64,000 nucleotides of DNA, taken from contig NC_031480.1 in NCBI RefSeq assembly GCF_000006565.2, forward strand, positions 3,073,529-3,137,528, written 5' to 3'. Below, one piece after another: positions 1 through 12,800 of the stretch. The position numbers and the translations under genes are program-made. How positions within the stretch are numbered: position 1 is the stretch's first letter; every line of letters starts with the position of its first letter. The notes under the pieces are model-generated. The model saw nothing but the letters and a program-made list of their open reading frames with translations. It ran no database searches and had not been told where the DNA came from. The stretch comes from Toxoplasma gondii ME49. Taxonomy: Eukaryota; Apicomplexa; Conoidasida; Eucoccidiorida; Sarcocystidae.

Positions 1-2052
1 AAGCTGGCTAGAGTGGGCGAGACTCCACGGCGTAACCTTGCACGAAAAACGACGTGATTGACGTTTGCTCCCGTGAAAGAAGGCTGGCAAGCAGAGAAAG
101 TCTCGAAGGACGCAGCATCGCCGGAAGAACTGCGGTAACCGTAACTGGCTTTCTCGAAACGATGTCGGTGAATGCTTCTTGGCGCACAAAACGGGTGACC
201 TTCTGGACTGTTGCTGCGCCTCGGATTCTGAGTGGAACTCAGTTGTGCTCGCCCCGGCAACCAAGTTCTTGATGACTGCTGTACCAACGGGTTCTACAAA
301 CTGGAGAGTGCGGAACCTGGGGATCGCGTTTCCTCCCCCGAGTACGGTGCCAAGAACGCCTGCCTGTCCTGGGTACCGGATTCTCTCCGTGTCTCGTTTC
401 TCTGCTTCTTTTCCGCGGTTCTATAGAGCGATAGCCTCCACAGAACCGGCAAGTCTCCCTGTGTTTTCTTCAGGAGAACGCACGCCGGCCACAACGTACC
501 CGGGAGAAGAGAGGCGTCAGCTAACACGTTCAACCGTTCGTCGAGCGCCCAGCGGCTTTTCGCTGAAAAGCGGAAAGTGCCATCAACGCACGAGCTACCA
601 GCGCTGGTTTCGTGAACGGAGCAACTTCAGTAGGATTTCCGTGGTCACAAATGCAGCTTCGCCCGGAGAAGAAAACGGGAACTGTGTGTTTCCATCAAAG
701 ACAACGAGCAGACGCTGAGAAGACACACCGAGACTGGGAGCGAGGGTCCTCTGGTAGCATTCACCGCGCTACAAAAAAAGCTGGCGGAGAGCCTGGGAGG
801 CGTCGATGTTCCTCCGCTTCGCGCTTCTCCAGGCATTCGGTTCAGAAAGACCCAGGGAAACAGTTGAAGAAGTTTTGCAGTTCAAAGACACTTTCTTCTC
901 TGTCCACTTGGTGCGTCAGCCTGAAAAAGAAAAGCTCCCGCGTGTGAGGCTGGATTCTTCAACGGCACCCGTGGTTTTTGGGTCGCCGTTGTTCATCGAA
1001 ATGCGTTTTCTCGCCACTGAGGAGGCAACCCGAGTCGTTCAATTTTTTCGGGTGCTGGCTCCGTACGAGACTCGTGGCGGATCTTCACCGCTTCGGCGAG
1101 AAAATCGGGCAAAACCGCCTCTCTTTTCGTGGTTTTGCGGCGCGTGTAGCGCCCAAGCAGACTTCGCCAGTTGTACCTCGTGACGGGAGTCGCAGTCAGT
1201 CTCTCTGTAGAGATTGTAGTGTGTCTGTTTATTGTGTGAGAGTACTTTCGGTGTGCAGACACGAATTCGAATAGAGCGGTGCGTTCGTAGATCCTCTTCG
1301 CTGCTGTAGGGCGACGCCTTCGTACCCCGCTCTTTTCTGCGCTACAAGGGTGCTGTTTTGGGGGGGTCCCTGGACCAAAGCAAGAGGCTCTCCTTCATTT
1401 TTTCAAGTCCGTCCACGTTTGGACTCATACGCGTATAGTTGCTGGAACAGACTTCTTGGGAGTGCTATGCCGCTCTCTGTTTGTCTTACAAGCAGCCGCG
1501 CTTCCGGGTCGATTCCTGCCGTGGAACTCTCTCGCCCGCTCCGGGGTGTCATCGCCTCCGAGACAAGATCGCCTGCAAGCGTCTTCTGGGTCCTGCGTAG
1601 CTGTGCATTGAACTCCTCGTTCATGTCGTTTAGGTTTCGTCGGCCTGTCTCGGCCACTGGAATGTGTCGATGAAGAGGATCAGATGTAAAAGGCCGCGGC
1701 TTTCAGGTTGCGAGTGGTTGACCGATCGCGGCTTCTGCAAAATCTCGGCCTCCTTCTGGAACCTCGACTCTGTCTCCACGAGCTTCCTTGACCTTCTCGA
1801 CGCACCTCGCTGCGTGTCTCTGGCGTTCCCGAGGGTATGTCCTGCCTTCTGCTCTTTCGGTTTCGTTTCTTTTGTTTCGGCCAAGCTCTTCGCCACTCTC
1901 CCTGTTTGAGAGTTCCGCCGGCCCTCGGCTCCTCCTTCTTTTCTCCTTTTCCCGCAGCCAGCTGAGTGACTGACTTTGTCTGCCGCCTCCGCCTTCTCCC
2001 GCGCTCCTCCGCGTCGCCTCCGCGTCAAAAGCGCATTCCGCTTGTGGCCGCC
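1..2052. other. 5' flank of the first gene, no coding region seen
   Basis: All frames give only short, compositionally poor reading frames on both strands. CT-rich stretches near 1780-1960 resemble a coccidian 5' leader or promoter-proximal region for the gene starting at 2053. I see no TATA-like element and no RNA gene. The 3' end of a neighbour could lie here but shows no recognisable protein. Confidence 0.5.
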
Positions 2053-5000
2053 ATGAGGCCGTGGAGTCTACAGACGTTCGTGGGGAAGCGCAGAAGCCGC
2101 AAAGGGCGCGAGCCGAGTGAGGCGGAGAAAAGTGGTCGGCCTGGAGCGGAAAAGAGAGAACTGCCCGAGCCGACGGCCTTTCCTCAGGGCGAGGAAGACG
2201 CGGACGCACCGGCGCTCGCGAAGCCCCGAAGCTCCGCTTCCGGTCTCTCCTCAAACATGGGGGGACAAGGACAAAGTGTGCTGGGCGAAGAGCCGGGCGC
2301 CCTCGGTGGCCCTGAAAGTCTGCGGGAAAAGGCTGAAGCTGAACCTCGCGACCGCACCTCGCATCCCAGGAGTCTCCAGTCGTCTGCGTCCAGCAAAGAC
2401 CCGCCAAGAGTCCGCAACGACTTCTCTGACAGCTCTCGATCTCGAGCTGAAGAGTCACAGCAAAGTACTCGGGAGACAGTGGAACTAAGCAGAAAGACAA
2501 CGGGCCGCGTCAAGGACAAAAGCCAAGACGGTCTGCCTGTATCTTCATCGGCGGCGAGTCTCAAACCTGGATCTGAAAGTGCGCGCGGAAGCGCCGCCAG
2601 GTAAGCCCAGGAGTATTTATAATAAGCTGTCGCTGGGGAGTATATACTAAGAGGTGGACTACTGGTTTAGATCTTGAAGGTCTTTGTTTACCAGATCCAA
2701 GTTTTGCCTCCGAATTCAGTGGAGATGTGTGGGCTGAGACCACAGTTCTCGGTGTCTGTACTGACGTTCTCTTTTCGAGTGAATGTGTTAGGGAGGAAAA
2801 CGTTTTCGACACAGTCTGCGTCCTTCCAAATCGGACAGCTCCTTCGTATTCGTCGGAATGCGTACGAGTTCTCGGTGTGTCTACAAAGTTCTTCGTGTGC
2901 TCCGCACTCGGGACAGCTGTTCGACGCCACTTTCTCTTCCGGCGAAATTTTGGCGTTGACCCGGCGCGTGAATTTGTCCGGAGCGTCACTTTTTTCGTCG
3001 TCTTTGCATGGGCGTTTCTGATGTTCGATGTGGTCTTAGCAGTACTTCTCTCGAGAGTGGTTTCGTCGCATTTGGAGGTCGAAGGCCGTTGCAACCAAGA
3101 AGTCAAAGTGTCAAGACGAGTTCAGAGTCCGAGCATGCCGATAAACCGCGTTCTTTCGGTGTGTCTTTGTGCACATGCAGCTCTGCAGGAGCTCTTTTCT
3201 TTCTTCAGTGTGTGTCGCGGTATTCTTCGCATTCTGCGTTTTGGCCTCCATTTCTTTTTTCTTCTCCCTCTTGGCGCGCGTTCCAGAGCGCTTGGACGCC
3301 TTGCTGACAGGGGATTCCGCGAGATGACTTTGTCTCCTGTTCAGCGAGTTTCTGCCTCCGTATGTGTGTTCTCTGCACCAGGCGCAAACCGAGCCTTCAT
3401 GGCGACCTCCAGTCGGAAGCGAGCCGCGTAAGTCGGGACCTTATTCATTTTTCTAACCTGCCGGCTCGTTTGTCTCTGATCTGTCGTCTCTTGTGCCATG
3501 CTCTCCATGTTTTCTCTCTCTTCTGGAACGTTTCCCTGCGTCGTCTGCTTGTTGTTCCTCCGAACACGTTGACCCCTGCTGCTAACTTTCGTGTCAAGCG
3601 TCGAGAGAGTGTGAGAAGTTCGGTGACAGAGCGCGGCCAGGTCTCCTTTGTTTCTCGTAACTGCCTAGCAACTGAGGTGTACATCACAATCACAAGATAC
3701 CCCCTCCGTTTCTTTTCCTCCCTCTTTCCGGCTGTCCTTCCGCCTTCCCCTGCTGGCTTGTTGGTCTGCAACTGTCCAGACCTCAAATCGAATGAACAGG
3801 CACACCGGAGGACCAGAAGACTTCAGTGGTAGAGTCTTCGTTTCGCACTCTCCGAAGGAATGAAAAATTAAGGAAATCCGAAGCGAACTCGGGATCCGTT
3901 CCCAGCTTGGCCTTTCTGTACATCTCCTTGCTCGGGGTGGCTTTTACGTCGATGCGTGTTTTCCGCTTTTCGCCCTCAACTTGCCGACGCTTCTCATGCG
4001 GGACCGGGTCTTCGGCGCTTCACTCCTCTCCATGTGCGCATTGTCCTCGGACTCAGGTGCGCCGGAGCAAGAGGTCCTCTGAGTCAGAGAGTGGGTCGGA
4101 CGCGCCGGCGTCCAGACAGTCTGGAGAGCTCGCTTCTGCGGATTCGCGAGTGGGGAAGCCGCAGTCAGGAAGACGCAACGAAGAGCGAAGGCGGGTGCTC
4201 AGCGGACCAGACACGGAGGAGCGACAAGACGCAGGCGAAGCCGGAGAGTCCGCTGAGGGGCGCCCGGGAGTTCGCCAAGGAAAAGACGGAACCTTGAGAG
4301 TGGACAGAAGCGCTTCCAGGGACGAAGGCTCGGGGGGCCGCAGGCGCCTCAGCGGCTCTACACGGCGAAGCGACGACGGAGGCGGCGCGCGTTCAACTCT
4401 CAGTCGAGACCCGATCGATGACAGAAGTGACGCTGGGTCGCGGGCGGAGGGCGGGAGACAACGGACGCGGACTTCGTCGAGTGTGTTGCAGGAGGAGGGC
4501 GAGGGCAAACGGACAGAGACACCCGAAGGTCGAGAGAACGCGTCTCGCGATTCTGACGATAAGTAAGTCGGTTGCAGACAAGCGGAACGTGGCGGAGTCG
4601 CGGATCGGATTGAGTGTGGTGGCTTTCGTCTTTTGACCTTCCAGACTGCCTACGTTGTGCGTGAGTCACTCCTGGCGAACACGGCTTCCTGAAGTGTCTG
4701 TGAATCGCGGCAACTGGCGAATTTGCAGACCAAGATGGACTCCTGTTACCACCCGTGTCGAAAGCGAGAGAAGACAGCTCAGGTGCTCGAACCGCTTCGG
4801 AGGCCATTCCTTTCATAGCTGCCTGCCTCGTTGCTGTCGTGTCTTCAGAGCGTTCAACGCGGCGATGCAGCCCGGCACCGAGCTGAAGCAGCTGATCGAA
4901 ACGGTATGTCAACTGAGGCGGTCTTTATTTAAAGCTTCTTCTTGGTAGGACAGGCTGCCCACGTTACACGACGTGTTTCGATCTCGAAGGTCTTTGTTCG

Positions 5001-7783
5001 AGGCTGTTTAGGAGGAGGAGAGTAGACAGTTGCCTTCCTCGTGACGAGGTCGTGGGCACCTCGGTTGGACTGCTGCGGAGCTCCGTGGCTTTTTAAGCTG
5101 CAGAAAAAAGACTTCAGTTGAACCGCGTTCAAGAATCATGCAGCCCATGGGGGGCGAAGATAAGGGAATCTGTCACTTTGTCCACGGAAACCGAAAGAGC
5201 TTTCTGCTGTCGACAGTGTCTGTTGAGAGGCTCAAGATTTCGTCTTGTTTCCGTAGGGCGATCACGATTCTCGTCTTCCAGATAATGCTCGCTTTTTGAA
5301 AAGCTGTATTTGAATGTGACAGCCGACACCGAGGTCCGGATCCAGTCCGAGGCTCAAATTTCTTTACAGATTCGCTGGTCTGTTACCCCGGCGTAATTGA
5401 CGACGAGGATGTAGTTTAGTGACAGAATGGAGCACATATTTTTCTGGGCCGTCACTTGGCTAGAGAAGCTGGAAGCGGCGTGTTTGATCCACAAAAAGGT
5501 TGGGGGCCTTCCGAGAGACAATACGACATAGCTTGTGCAACTGTGTCGATCTGTGCGTCGTCGTTCATAATCGATGCATGCAAGAATCGAACTCATGGCT
5601 GTCTCAAGATGTTTCCTCTTCACCTACACTTCGTGAAACTCGTGGCTCCGCGGTCTTTGTGTCTCACGGCTCGTGTTGGATTCGAGTTTACCTTCACGTT
5701 CCGTGCATGAAAGAAGTCGCCTGCACCTGAATATTTCTCGCAGCTGTCTCGGCTCTTCGTTTCCGTGGTCTCTGGAAATTTAGTGCGAATGCCTCGACGC
5801 ACTTCTGAAGGCAAAATCGGTTGCATGCACTACGTTGGAAATCACATGTTTCGCGTTTGGGGTCCACTTTGCGGGGCAGAAAACGTGTTTTTTCCCACTC
5901 CTCTGGACTTCGTGCGCATTTGGATTTGCAGGCGTGCCCCTCCTTTTCACACTGCACGCTCTGTTTCGCGTGGACTGTTAATTTTAAATTTACCATTTTA
6001 CTTCTAAAAGTCCAGTTTAAACAATAAACAGTCGCATTTTGAGGGAACTTCCCCTGTCGCGTTTTACTCAGGCACTCCGCGAGTTAGACGGTTTGGATAA
6101 ATTTCTTCAACGCCCGGACGGAGTGGCCACAACCGCACTGGAAAAGACCCGGTAAGGTTTGCGTCTTTCTCGTGTTTCGGCTTCTGAAAACGCGGTTGAC
6201 AGATGGGGGGGTCTCGCCCTGAAGTGTCATTGGGTCAAATACAACGTTGGGAGATTTCTTTGTACAAGTACTGCGGAAGGAGAGACTTCGACTCTCCCCT
6301 CTCCGACTCACGACACACGTCACTCTGAATTGGGGCTTTTCCTCTCGAAGAGGCCGGCGACTGTCGAAAGAGAACGTAGGAGGCGCCAGGAACAGAAGAA
6401 TGGGGACTGCAGAAAGGTGTACATGTGCTCATTCGTCAGAGAAAGGATTCGAGCATATGTATCTCGGAATCTAAATTCGGTGCTTTACCACTTGGCGCAT
6501 AAGGTAGCAAATACAGAAGATGCTTCTGAAGGATTTATCGCAATGCTGGAGTGATAGCCGTCTTGGCACTCTCGTCGGGTCTGTAGTAAATACGGGGTTC
6601 GAAGATTTTCTTTTCCGCGAAAAATGAAAGTGGTGCATGTTTCTCCTTCAACTCTGTGCGGAACGCGTGCCCTCTTCTCGTTGATTCTGCTTCGGTCTTC
6701 ATGATGTCGACGCAATATTCCATTCCGTCAGCGTAGACGATGTTTCTTCGTCCTTCCTAGAGGCGATATTTCTCGAATCCGCTCCTGGAAGCAATTTCAT
6801 TTATCGTTTTTCCGACTGTGAGCGTCTGGCAGCACTTCCTGGGGTTCCTCGAATGCTATTCACTGCTTCATGTTGCTCGCACAGTTTCCTCGGCTTTCTC
6901 TGCAAGCATTTGCCTCGTCGGTCACGTTGCGCTCCATCTATGTTGCCGGGTGTATTTGATGCCTTTCTTGCGGGTGCCACTCTGCTTTTTCCCCCTCGAA
7001 CTCTTTCAGGGCGGTGCACGCTCGAGTTGGCCGCGACACGCAGCGGTTAATGGACGTCCTGGAAGAATCGAAGCGAGCAATTCTGGAGAAAGCTGAGAAA
7101 AAGCGACAAGCCAACGTCTCTGTAAAGCCCGATCAGGCGGAACAGGTTCAGCAGGCTCTCCTCGACACGGAAGCTCGCGAGAGAGAGAAAGAGAAGACGG
7201 GAAACCTGACGACGAAGCTCAGCAAAGCTCTGGGAAGTAAGCAAAGCTAGTATGTGGACACACGGTGGCACCGTAGGCAAGTGAACACCAGCCGGGACGT
7301 CTGTAGGTCCGACCGCAAAAGCGTTAAAAGGGCGATTTAGAGATGCCGATGCAAGTTTTTTGAGGGTGGTTTTAGGAATGGCGAACAGGCTAAAACAGCC
7401 TCTGCCCCCTCCTAACCACCGTGTGGCACCGGGATACGATGGCACGGCTGTGAGTCAGTAGCCAGAGTCGAGAGCGACGACGCAATGAGAGAATTAGATC
7501 AGCAGTCATGCAGAGGGACGTTGCCGTCTTACCCCTTTTTACCGCGTTTCCGACGCATCAGGTGGTGTTTTCACCTTTTGTCGCGCTGCATTGTGTATTT
7601 TCTTTCACAGTGAAACCTACTGCTGCAAAGCGGCAATTGCAGCGGCTTGCTGAACTTCGGCGAATGACAGCCGATCCTTCGGTCGCCCCTGCTGCACCCG
7701 CCAAGATGGCCAAGGCAACCAGGCGTGCTTCATCTAACGTCCCCAAAATCACTGCGAAAAATTCGGGATCCGTCGTAGTGTAG
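2053..7783 (+). CDS. Unrecognised nuclear-looking coiled-coil protein, seven exons, about 544 aa
   Basis: Proposed exons: 2053-2600, 3382-3427, 4057-4562, 4849-4903, 6072-6151, 7010-7236, 7611-7783. All junctions are GT-AG with matching phases and total 1,635 nt including the stop. The start is the ATG in GGCCGCCATGAGG; the longer open frame upstream begins with GTG. Residues 1-370 are low complexity, rich in Ser, Arg, Glu and Gly, with basic clusters (KRRSRK, RRSKRSS) that could be nuclear signals. From about residue 370 the protein becomes helical: a short block around TELKQLIETALRELDGL, then a Lys/Glu/Gln-rich segment from the sixth exon (LMDVLEESKRAILEKAEKK) likely to form a coiled coil. 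The last exon begins with a leucine-rich basic helix and ends in an Ala/Lys-rich tail. I do not recognise the family. The 46-nt second exon can also be read from its own ATG (see findings). The gene is convergent with the minus-strand gene ending at 9808. Confidence 0.65.
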
Positions 7784-9807
7784 GAACTTCCGTCTTCGAA
7801 GTCGAACCTGTGTACGGGGAGTCCACGGCTGCCGAGTAAAGAGAGTCTCAAGATTATTTAGACACAACGCGCAGGATGGATTCCATTTCGGTGGAAGTCG
7901 TTCCTAAAACACCTGTTTTCCCGACAAATGTCGATAAACAATTTTTTTCCTCACTAGTTTGGTGTTGTCTGGTGGAGCAGATCTTCTAAGGGGGGCGCCG
8001 AGACGCCGGACGGTTTTAAACAGACGACCGGAAGAAGAAAAATTTGAAATGCACACCGAGCAACCGCTTTACTGTGACAGAGACAACCACACTGCTGAAA
8101 ATACAATTTTCGAAAGCGATCTGGGCAGCAAATTGTGATATCGAAGCCCATTTCCTGACCTGCAGTTCTCTCTAGACTCCCGTCCCGCGTAACGGAATGC
8201 TTTGAAGAAGATTCTTCTTTTCGACAGAACCCACTCTATAGCTCCCGGCAACTCTCTGATTTCGAATAAAGCAGAAATGTCTCTGTTATGCCACAGTGCA
8301 TTCTCACTTGGCTCAAAAGGGCAAGTGTGCCGAGAACAGTCAGACGAGTGCTCCCTCTATTTCAGAATGTCTTCCATATTTGCGGTCACCACTTCATGCA
8401 CGCACACCACCCTGGCTATGTTTCCCGATCACTGCGAGTCTAAACTACAGCCCACGTCTGCGCTCATGAGGCAGCATCCCAGCAGGCGCGCCTGTATTGC
8501 CCCTGCTTTTAAAACATCATCCAGAGGAAAGGAAAGCTCTAACCGAAAACAGGTATGTTTCTGGAGCCACGATGGTGGAAATACTATCTTTGTGCAATAT
8601 GTAAGTTGAACAACATGACGCTAACGACACCCACGAATGTTACCACGAAAAGCTGACCAGGGAAATCGAGCTGACAGAAAACATGGAGTCAAGTTCCGTT
8701 GTGACCAACCTGATCGCTGCGTTTTTCTGTAGCTATAGCACACGCCGGCCCTGTACCTTCTGCATACTAGTGAACACTGAAAAAGTAGGAACAGCATTAA
8801 ACGCCGCCTTGAATAATGCCATGAATTTGTCGGAACGGAAGCCGCATTGAGGGCGGTCAACGAATTGTTTTAGTCAATCACTACAGAGAACAAGAGGTCC
8901 ACTGGTCCGCAGATTCGCCAGGGCTGCACAGGTACTTTCAATAGAGATCCGTACAGCTGCCTGCCGGGGACGAAAAATTGCAAAAATCAAGGGATTTATG
9001 ACGTGGGTTCGGTACAATATAGACATGTTGTTTGTCCTTCATTAGCGTCGCAGGATACCAACGGCGAAGTCTATTGCCCGCGCGCATGTGCATGGAAAAG
9101 TGGAAGCAGGTCGTCGTAGAGGGACAATGAATGGTTTAGCTATGATCTTTATATTCTGATAACGGCTTTGTGCGGAGGGCATGGTAACTTCTGTGTACCA
9201 AGCTATATTCATAATCCTGGAATCGTTTCCACAAGAACTCTTTTTAGTGAGCTGACGCCGTCCGATTCGTGCAGGTATCACTATTTCCTCCTGACGAATT
9301 GTGCAGCACCTTTTCAGCGAGTCGATCCCGCACAAGATCCGTAGAGTCGCCACACGGAACAAGAGGAACGTGTGACGACACAGAACATTTTTTCACGGCT
9401 GGAGAAAGAAGCAACCTGCGGTGTACGGGCAGGGCTAGCACCAACAAAAACCTCGTCTGTTTCTCCCCCGTCACACCAGCGTTGTACCGAACGCGCAAAA
9501 CAGCACAGATGAGGCACTGCCATACAAAACAAAAACTATCTACGTATTCGAGTGATCTTATTCATTTGTACTCATCTGTCTCTTGAATACGAGCTCAGGA
9601 GCGGTCGTCTAATCTCGCTTGTCCGGCTGAAGCGCATCCTGCTTCAGATCATACGAGAGACACACACTGCCGTTCGTTTACCTACTCGAGTATATGCAAC
9701 CTGAACCTGTCAGCTAACTAGAGACCCAAATTTTGTCACTGTGTCCTCACCATGTCACTCAAACTTTTGACGCAGCTCTTCAACTGCAACATCCCGTCCT
9801 CCAATCT
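7784..9807. other. Convergent intergenic region with two 3' ends
   Basis: This 2-kb stretch lies between the stop of the plus-strand gene (7783) and the stop of the minus-strand gene (9808). It is less GC-rich than the exons. Reading frames are short and unlike proteins. It probably holds both 3' UTRs; no RNA gene or repeat was recognised. Confidence 0.5.
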
Positions 9808-12800
9808 TTAGCGTCCGCCACAGCAGTCCGCTACCACCTTCTTTTCTGGCTCATCCAGTGTCCGTCGCCTTTTCTCCCCCCGCTGTCCCAGCTCGAGCAC
9901 AAAATCACGGAGCTCTTCTCGATCCCGCCGCTTTGATGTAACTGTCTCGGGCGTTCTTTCGAGTGACCTCGTCTCGAAGCTGCCGGTTGTTTCCCTGCTA
10001 CTGCAATCGCTGCTTGACACGGAGGACGTTACAGTATCTCTGGAAATGGGACCAACGTAACTGCTTAGTTCCGTCTGCATCCACGAGGGGATGTCCAACC
10101 GCCGCTTAGCGGCGGCGGTCCTGCGATCAGCCTCGGCGTCTAGTGATGCAACAGCAGCTCGTGATTGCACTGACGCAGTATACTTTGTACTTCCTAATGC
10201 TGCGCAACAGCCAGACCGCCCTGATTTCTCACAAAAGCCTTCCCTTGTTGCTCGGTCACATCTTTCCGAAACTGACGAAGCTTCGCTATCTTGATTTCCT
10301 TGTTTGTTGAGCGCTTCAGACGGTGCAGCTACTTGTCGCTTGCCTGAAAGTCTGCCTGAAACTGCAGCTCCTTCCACCTGAGCTTGACTGTTCAGTCTCG
10401 TTTCTACCCTGGTCTCGTCGCTTGTACGAACTTTTGAACAAAGTGGAGGGGAAACTAACGTCGGGTCGTTTTGTTTGCTCTGTGGATTCGTATGTTGCCG
10501 ACGGGGAACGCTGTCGGTAGATGGCGTTGTCTGACGTCGGGTGCCGCCGGTGACTCGCCAACCTCCAGCTATTGCGGCAACTTCTTCCAAACTCGACAGC
10601 GTAGGAGTAATTGGAATGCTCTGCACCTCTCCAGTTTGTTCTACATCTGGGCACGGCCGCTCCACATTGGCACACTTCCTTACTGCACTGGCAGAAGCTT
10701 TGCTCGCTAGCAGCGAGCGAACCGTCTCACTATGACTCCTAGATGTGTCTGAGAAATCCGGTGCAAATCGTCCAGGGTTTTCCTGATGACTGCGTTGTGT
10801 CACACCATTGTCGTCGGAAGACGCAGAGGGTCCACGAGAGAAAGCCTGCAAATTATTGACCTGTCTGGTAACTGACTCCGACCCCCCCAACATCTCTGAA
10901 TCTGGATCTTGGTCCGTGCATTTAGGTGTGGCGGGCCATTTCCATGGGTTGACTGAACACCTCGTTCCAGAAGTACTGTTGCCACATTCTCCGGGGCGAG
11001 AGCACTCTCCATCTTTGTCATCGGGAGCCGAACTGTCACCTTCCTTACAGGATCCCCCTGTGGTGCGGAACGTTGACGGTCTCCTTCCCACTTGTCTGTA
11101 GTACGTCATGCGCTGCTGGACCGTCATGAAGGCCTCGCGAGGTCCATGACCTCGAAGGGGAATCCTCTGTTCCAGTGCGCCCTTTCGCTTCTGCAACTCC
11201 TGAGCAAAAGCATAGAGGCGCCCGGGAAACGCGACAATCAAGAATCGAGGGAAGAAAACACATTCTTGAAAGACTGAAACAAACATGTTTCTAGCCATCA
11301 TCGTCAAACGCTGACGCCAAAGCGGCAGGAGTCGAATCTTCTTTGTGTTGACGGGGTGGTAGGCATATCACAACTTTTGATTGCTCTGCATCAGCTCATG
11401 ATAGGCTACTCGACCCCGTCTGGTAAAATACAACGAGTTGCTTGGACCGTCTGAGTCGGATGTGCACACGCATTTCCCCTCCAGGTCACAACTAGGCGTA
11501 CCTCGAGTGTCAACGCCGGAAGGACGAAAGGAAGCCCAGCAAATTTGTTGCGAAGCCTCACAGCCTCGTTGTACGCCGGAAGGATGCCTCGGAGAGAATG
11601 AAAAGAAATATATTTCGTGTCATGCCTAGTGAGGGAGACGCGTAGTGCATACTCTCGCGGCACCGGCTGCTCCGATGTTTCCCCACTGATGCTTGTCGGA
11701 GTCGATGACGAAGGTCGATGTGCCTTCATCTCCAGCTTGATGCCCGTCGGCAGCGGCTGAATCAACTGGATCATCAAGCTAACAAGGAAACGGCAAAACC
11801 AGGGACATGTGGCAAACACACCAAGTGTAACGACCGCACCTCCAAGCTAGCTGGCCTTTCGACATGAATGCAAGCGTGTCAGGTTCCAGATAAACACCAG
11901 ATAACAGCTTTTTGTTGAAAATACCCCGAACGAGTAACCTATAGGGCCTCTCTCCTCCCACCGTTCTACTCGTAGTCTCGACACACACCTGAGAATCATC
12001 ATCCTCCATTTAGCCACAGCTCCTTACCTGTGTGGATATGGGTCTTGCTCATGACGCACGTTGCTGCCCCGAGAATACACAGAGGTGGAGCTGCTTGCTG
12101 CACCAGGTGAAGTAGAACTCTGATTGTTTCTTTCGCAGCCTTCTGCTTTAGGGGGAGGAAATCTCAGTGGCACAGGCGTCCGCCGAAGGCCCGGTCCTGA
12201 AAAATAAATGCAAATTGATGTATAACGGAGTATATCAACGACTGTCGTAACTTCATACGGATTTCCATGCTTCCCGCTGAGCCCTCAGAAGCCTCTGGTA
12301 GCTCAGGCAATAGACTATGACGACGCTGCCGTGTCACCGAAAAAGCCGAAGTCAAGGGAAGACAGAAGAAACGGCAAGATTTATAATTACCGAAGGGGAC
12401 TCAGCATCTCCTTTCCTACTTCGTGCACTTAGATGCTGTCCCTGCCCCGACTTCAGTTTCCTTACGTACCCTGCTCTGGCAACCAGTACGGTGCCTGAGA
12501 GTAATCCTCTGGAAACTGTTTTGGTACCAGTGAAGCGCCCTGTTGTCGTCGATCTTCCGGATGATGCACGACTTGGGATTCTTGAATTTCCTGAAACGAC
12601 CGGCGGAAGTGGACCGCAGATTGGTGGTCTATATTGTTTAGGACGTAAGGCGGAGTGGCAAGAACTCGTACGTGTTTTTCTTTTGAAAAACCGATGGAAA
12701 CTCTCACAAACGTTTCTTTACACGGTGTAATGCAATCTATAGGCAAAAGGCGGATGGCGGTGTCTGTCAGGTGGCATGTAAACCCATTTGACGGCTACCC

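Noticed and set aside
1703..2500. 265-codon minus-strand frame
   Set aside because: It overlaps the better supported first exon of the plus-strand gene and mirrors its GC-rich composition; no splice context.
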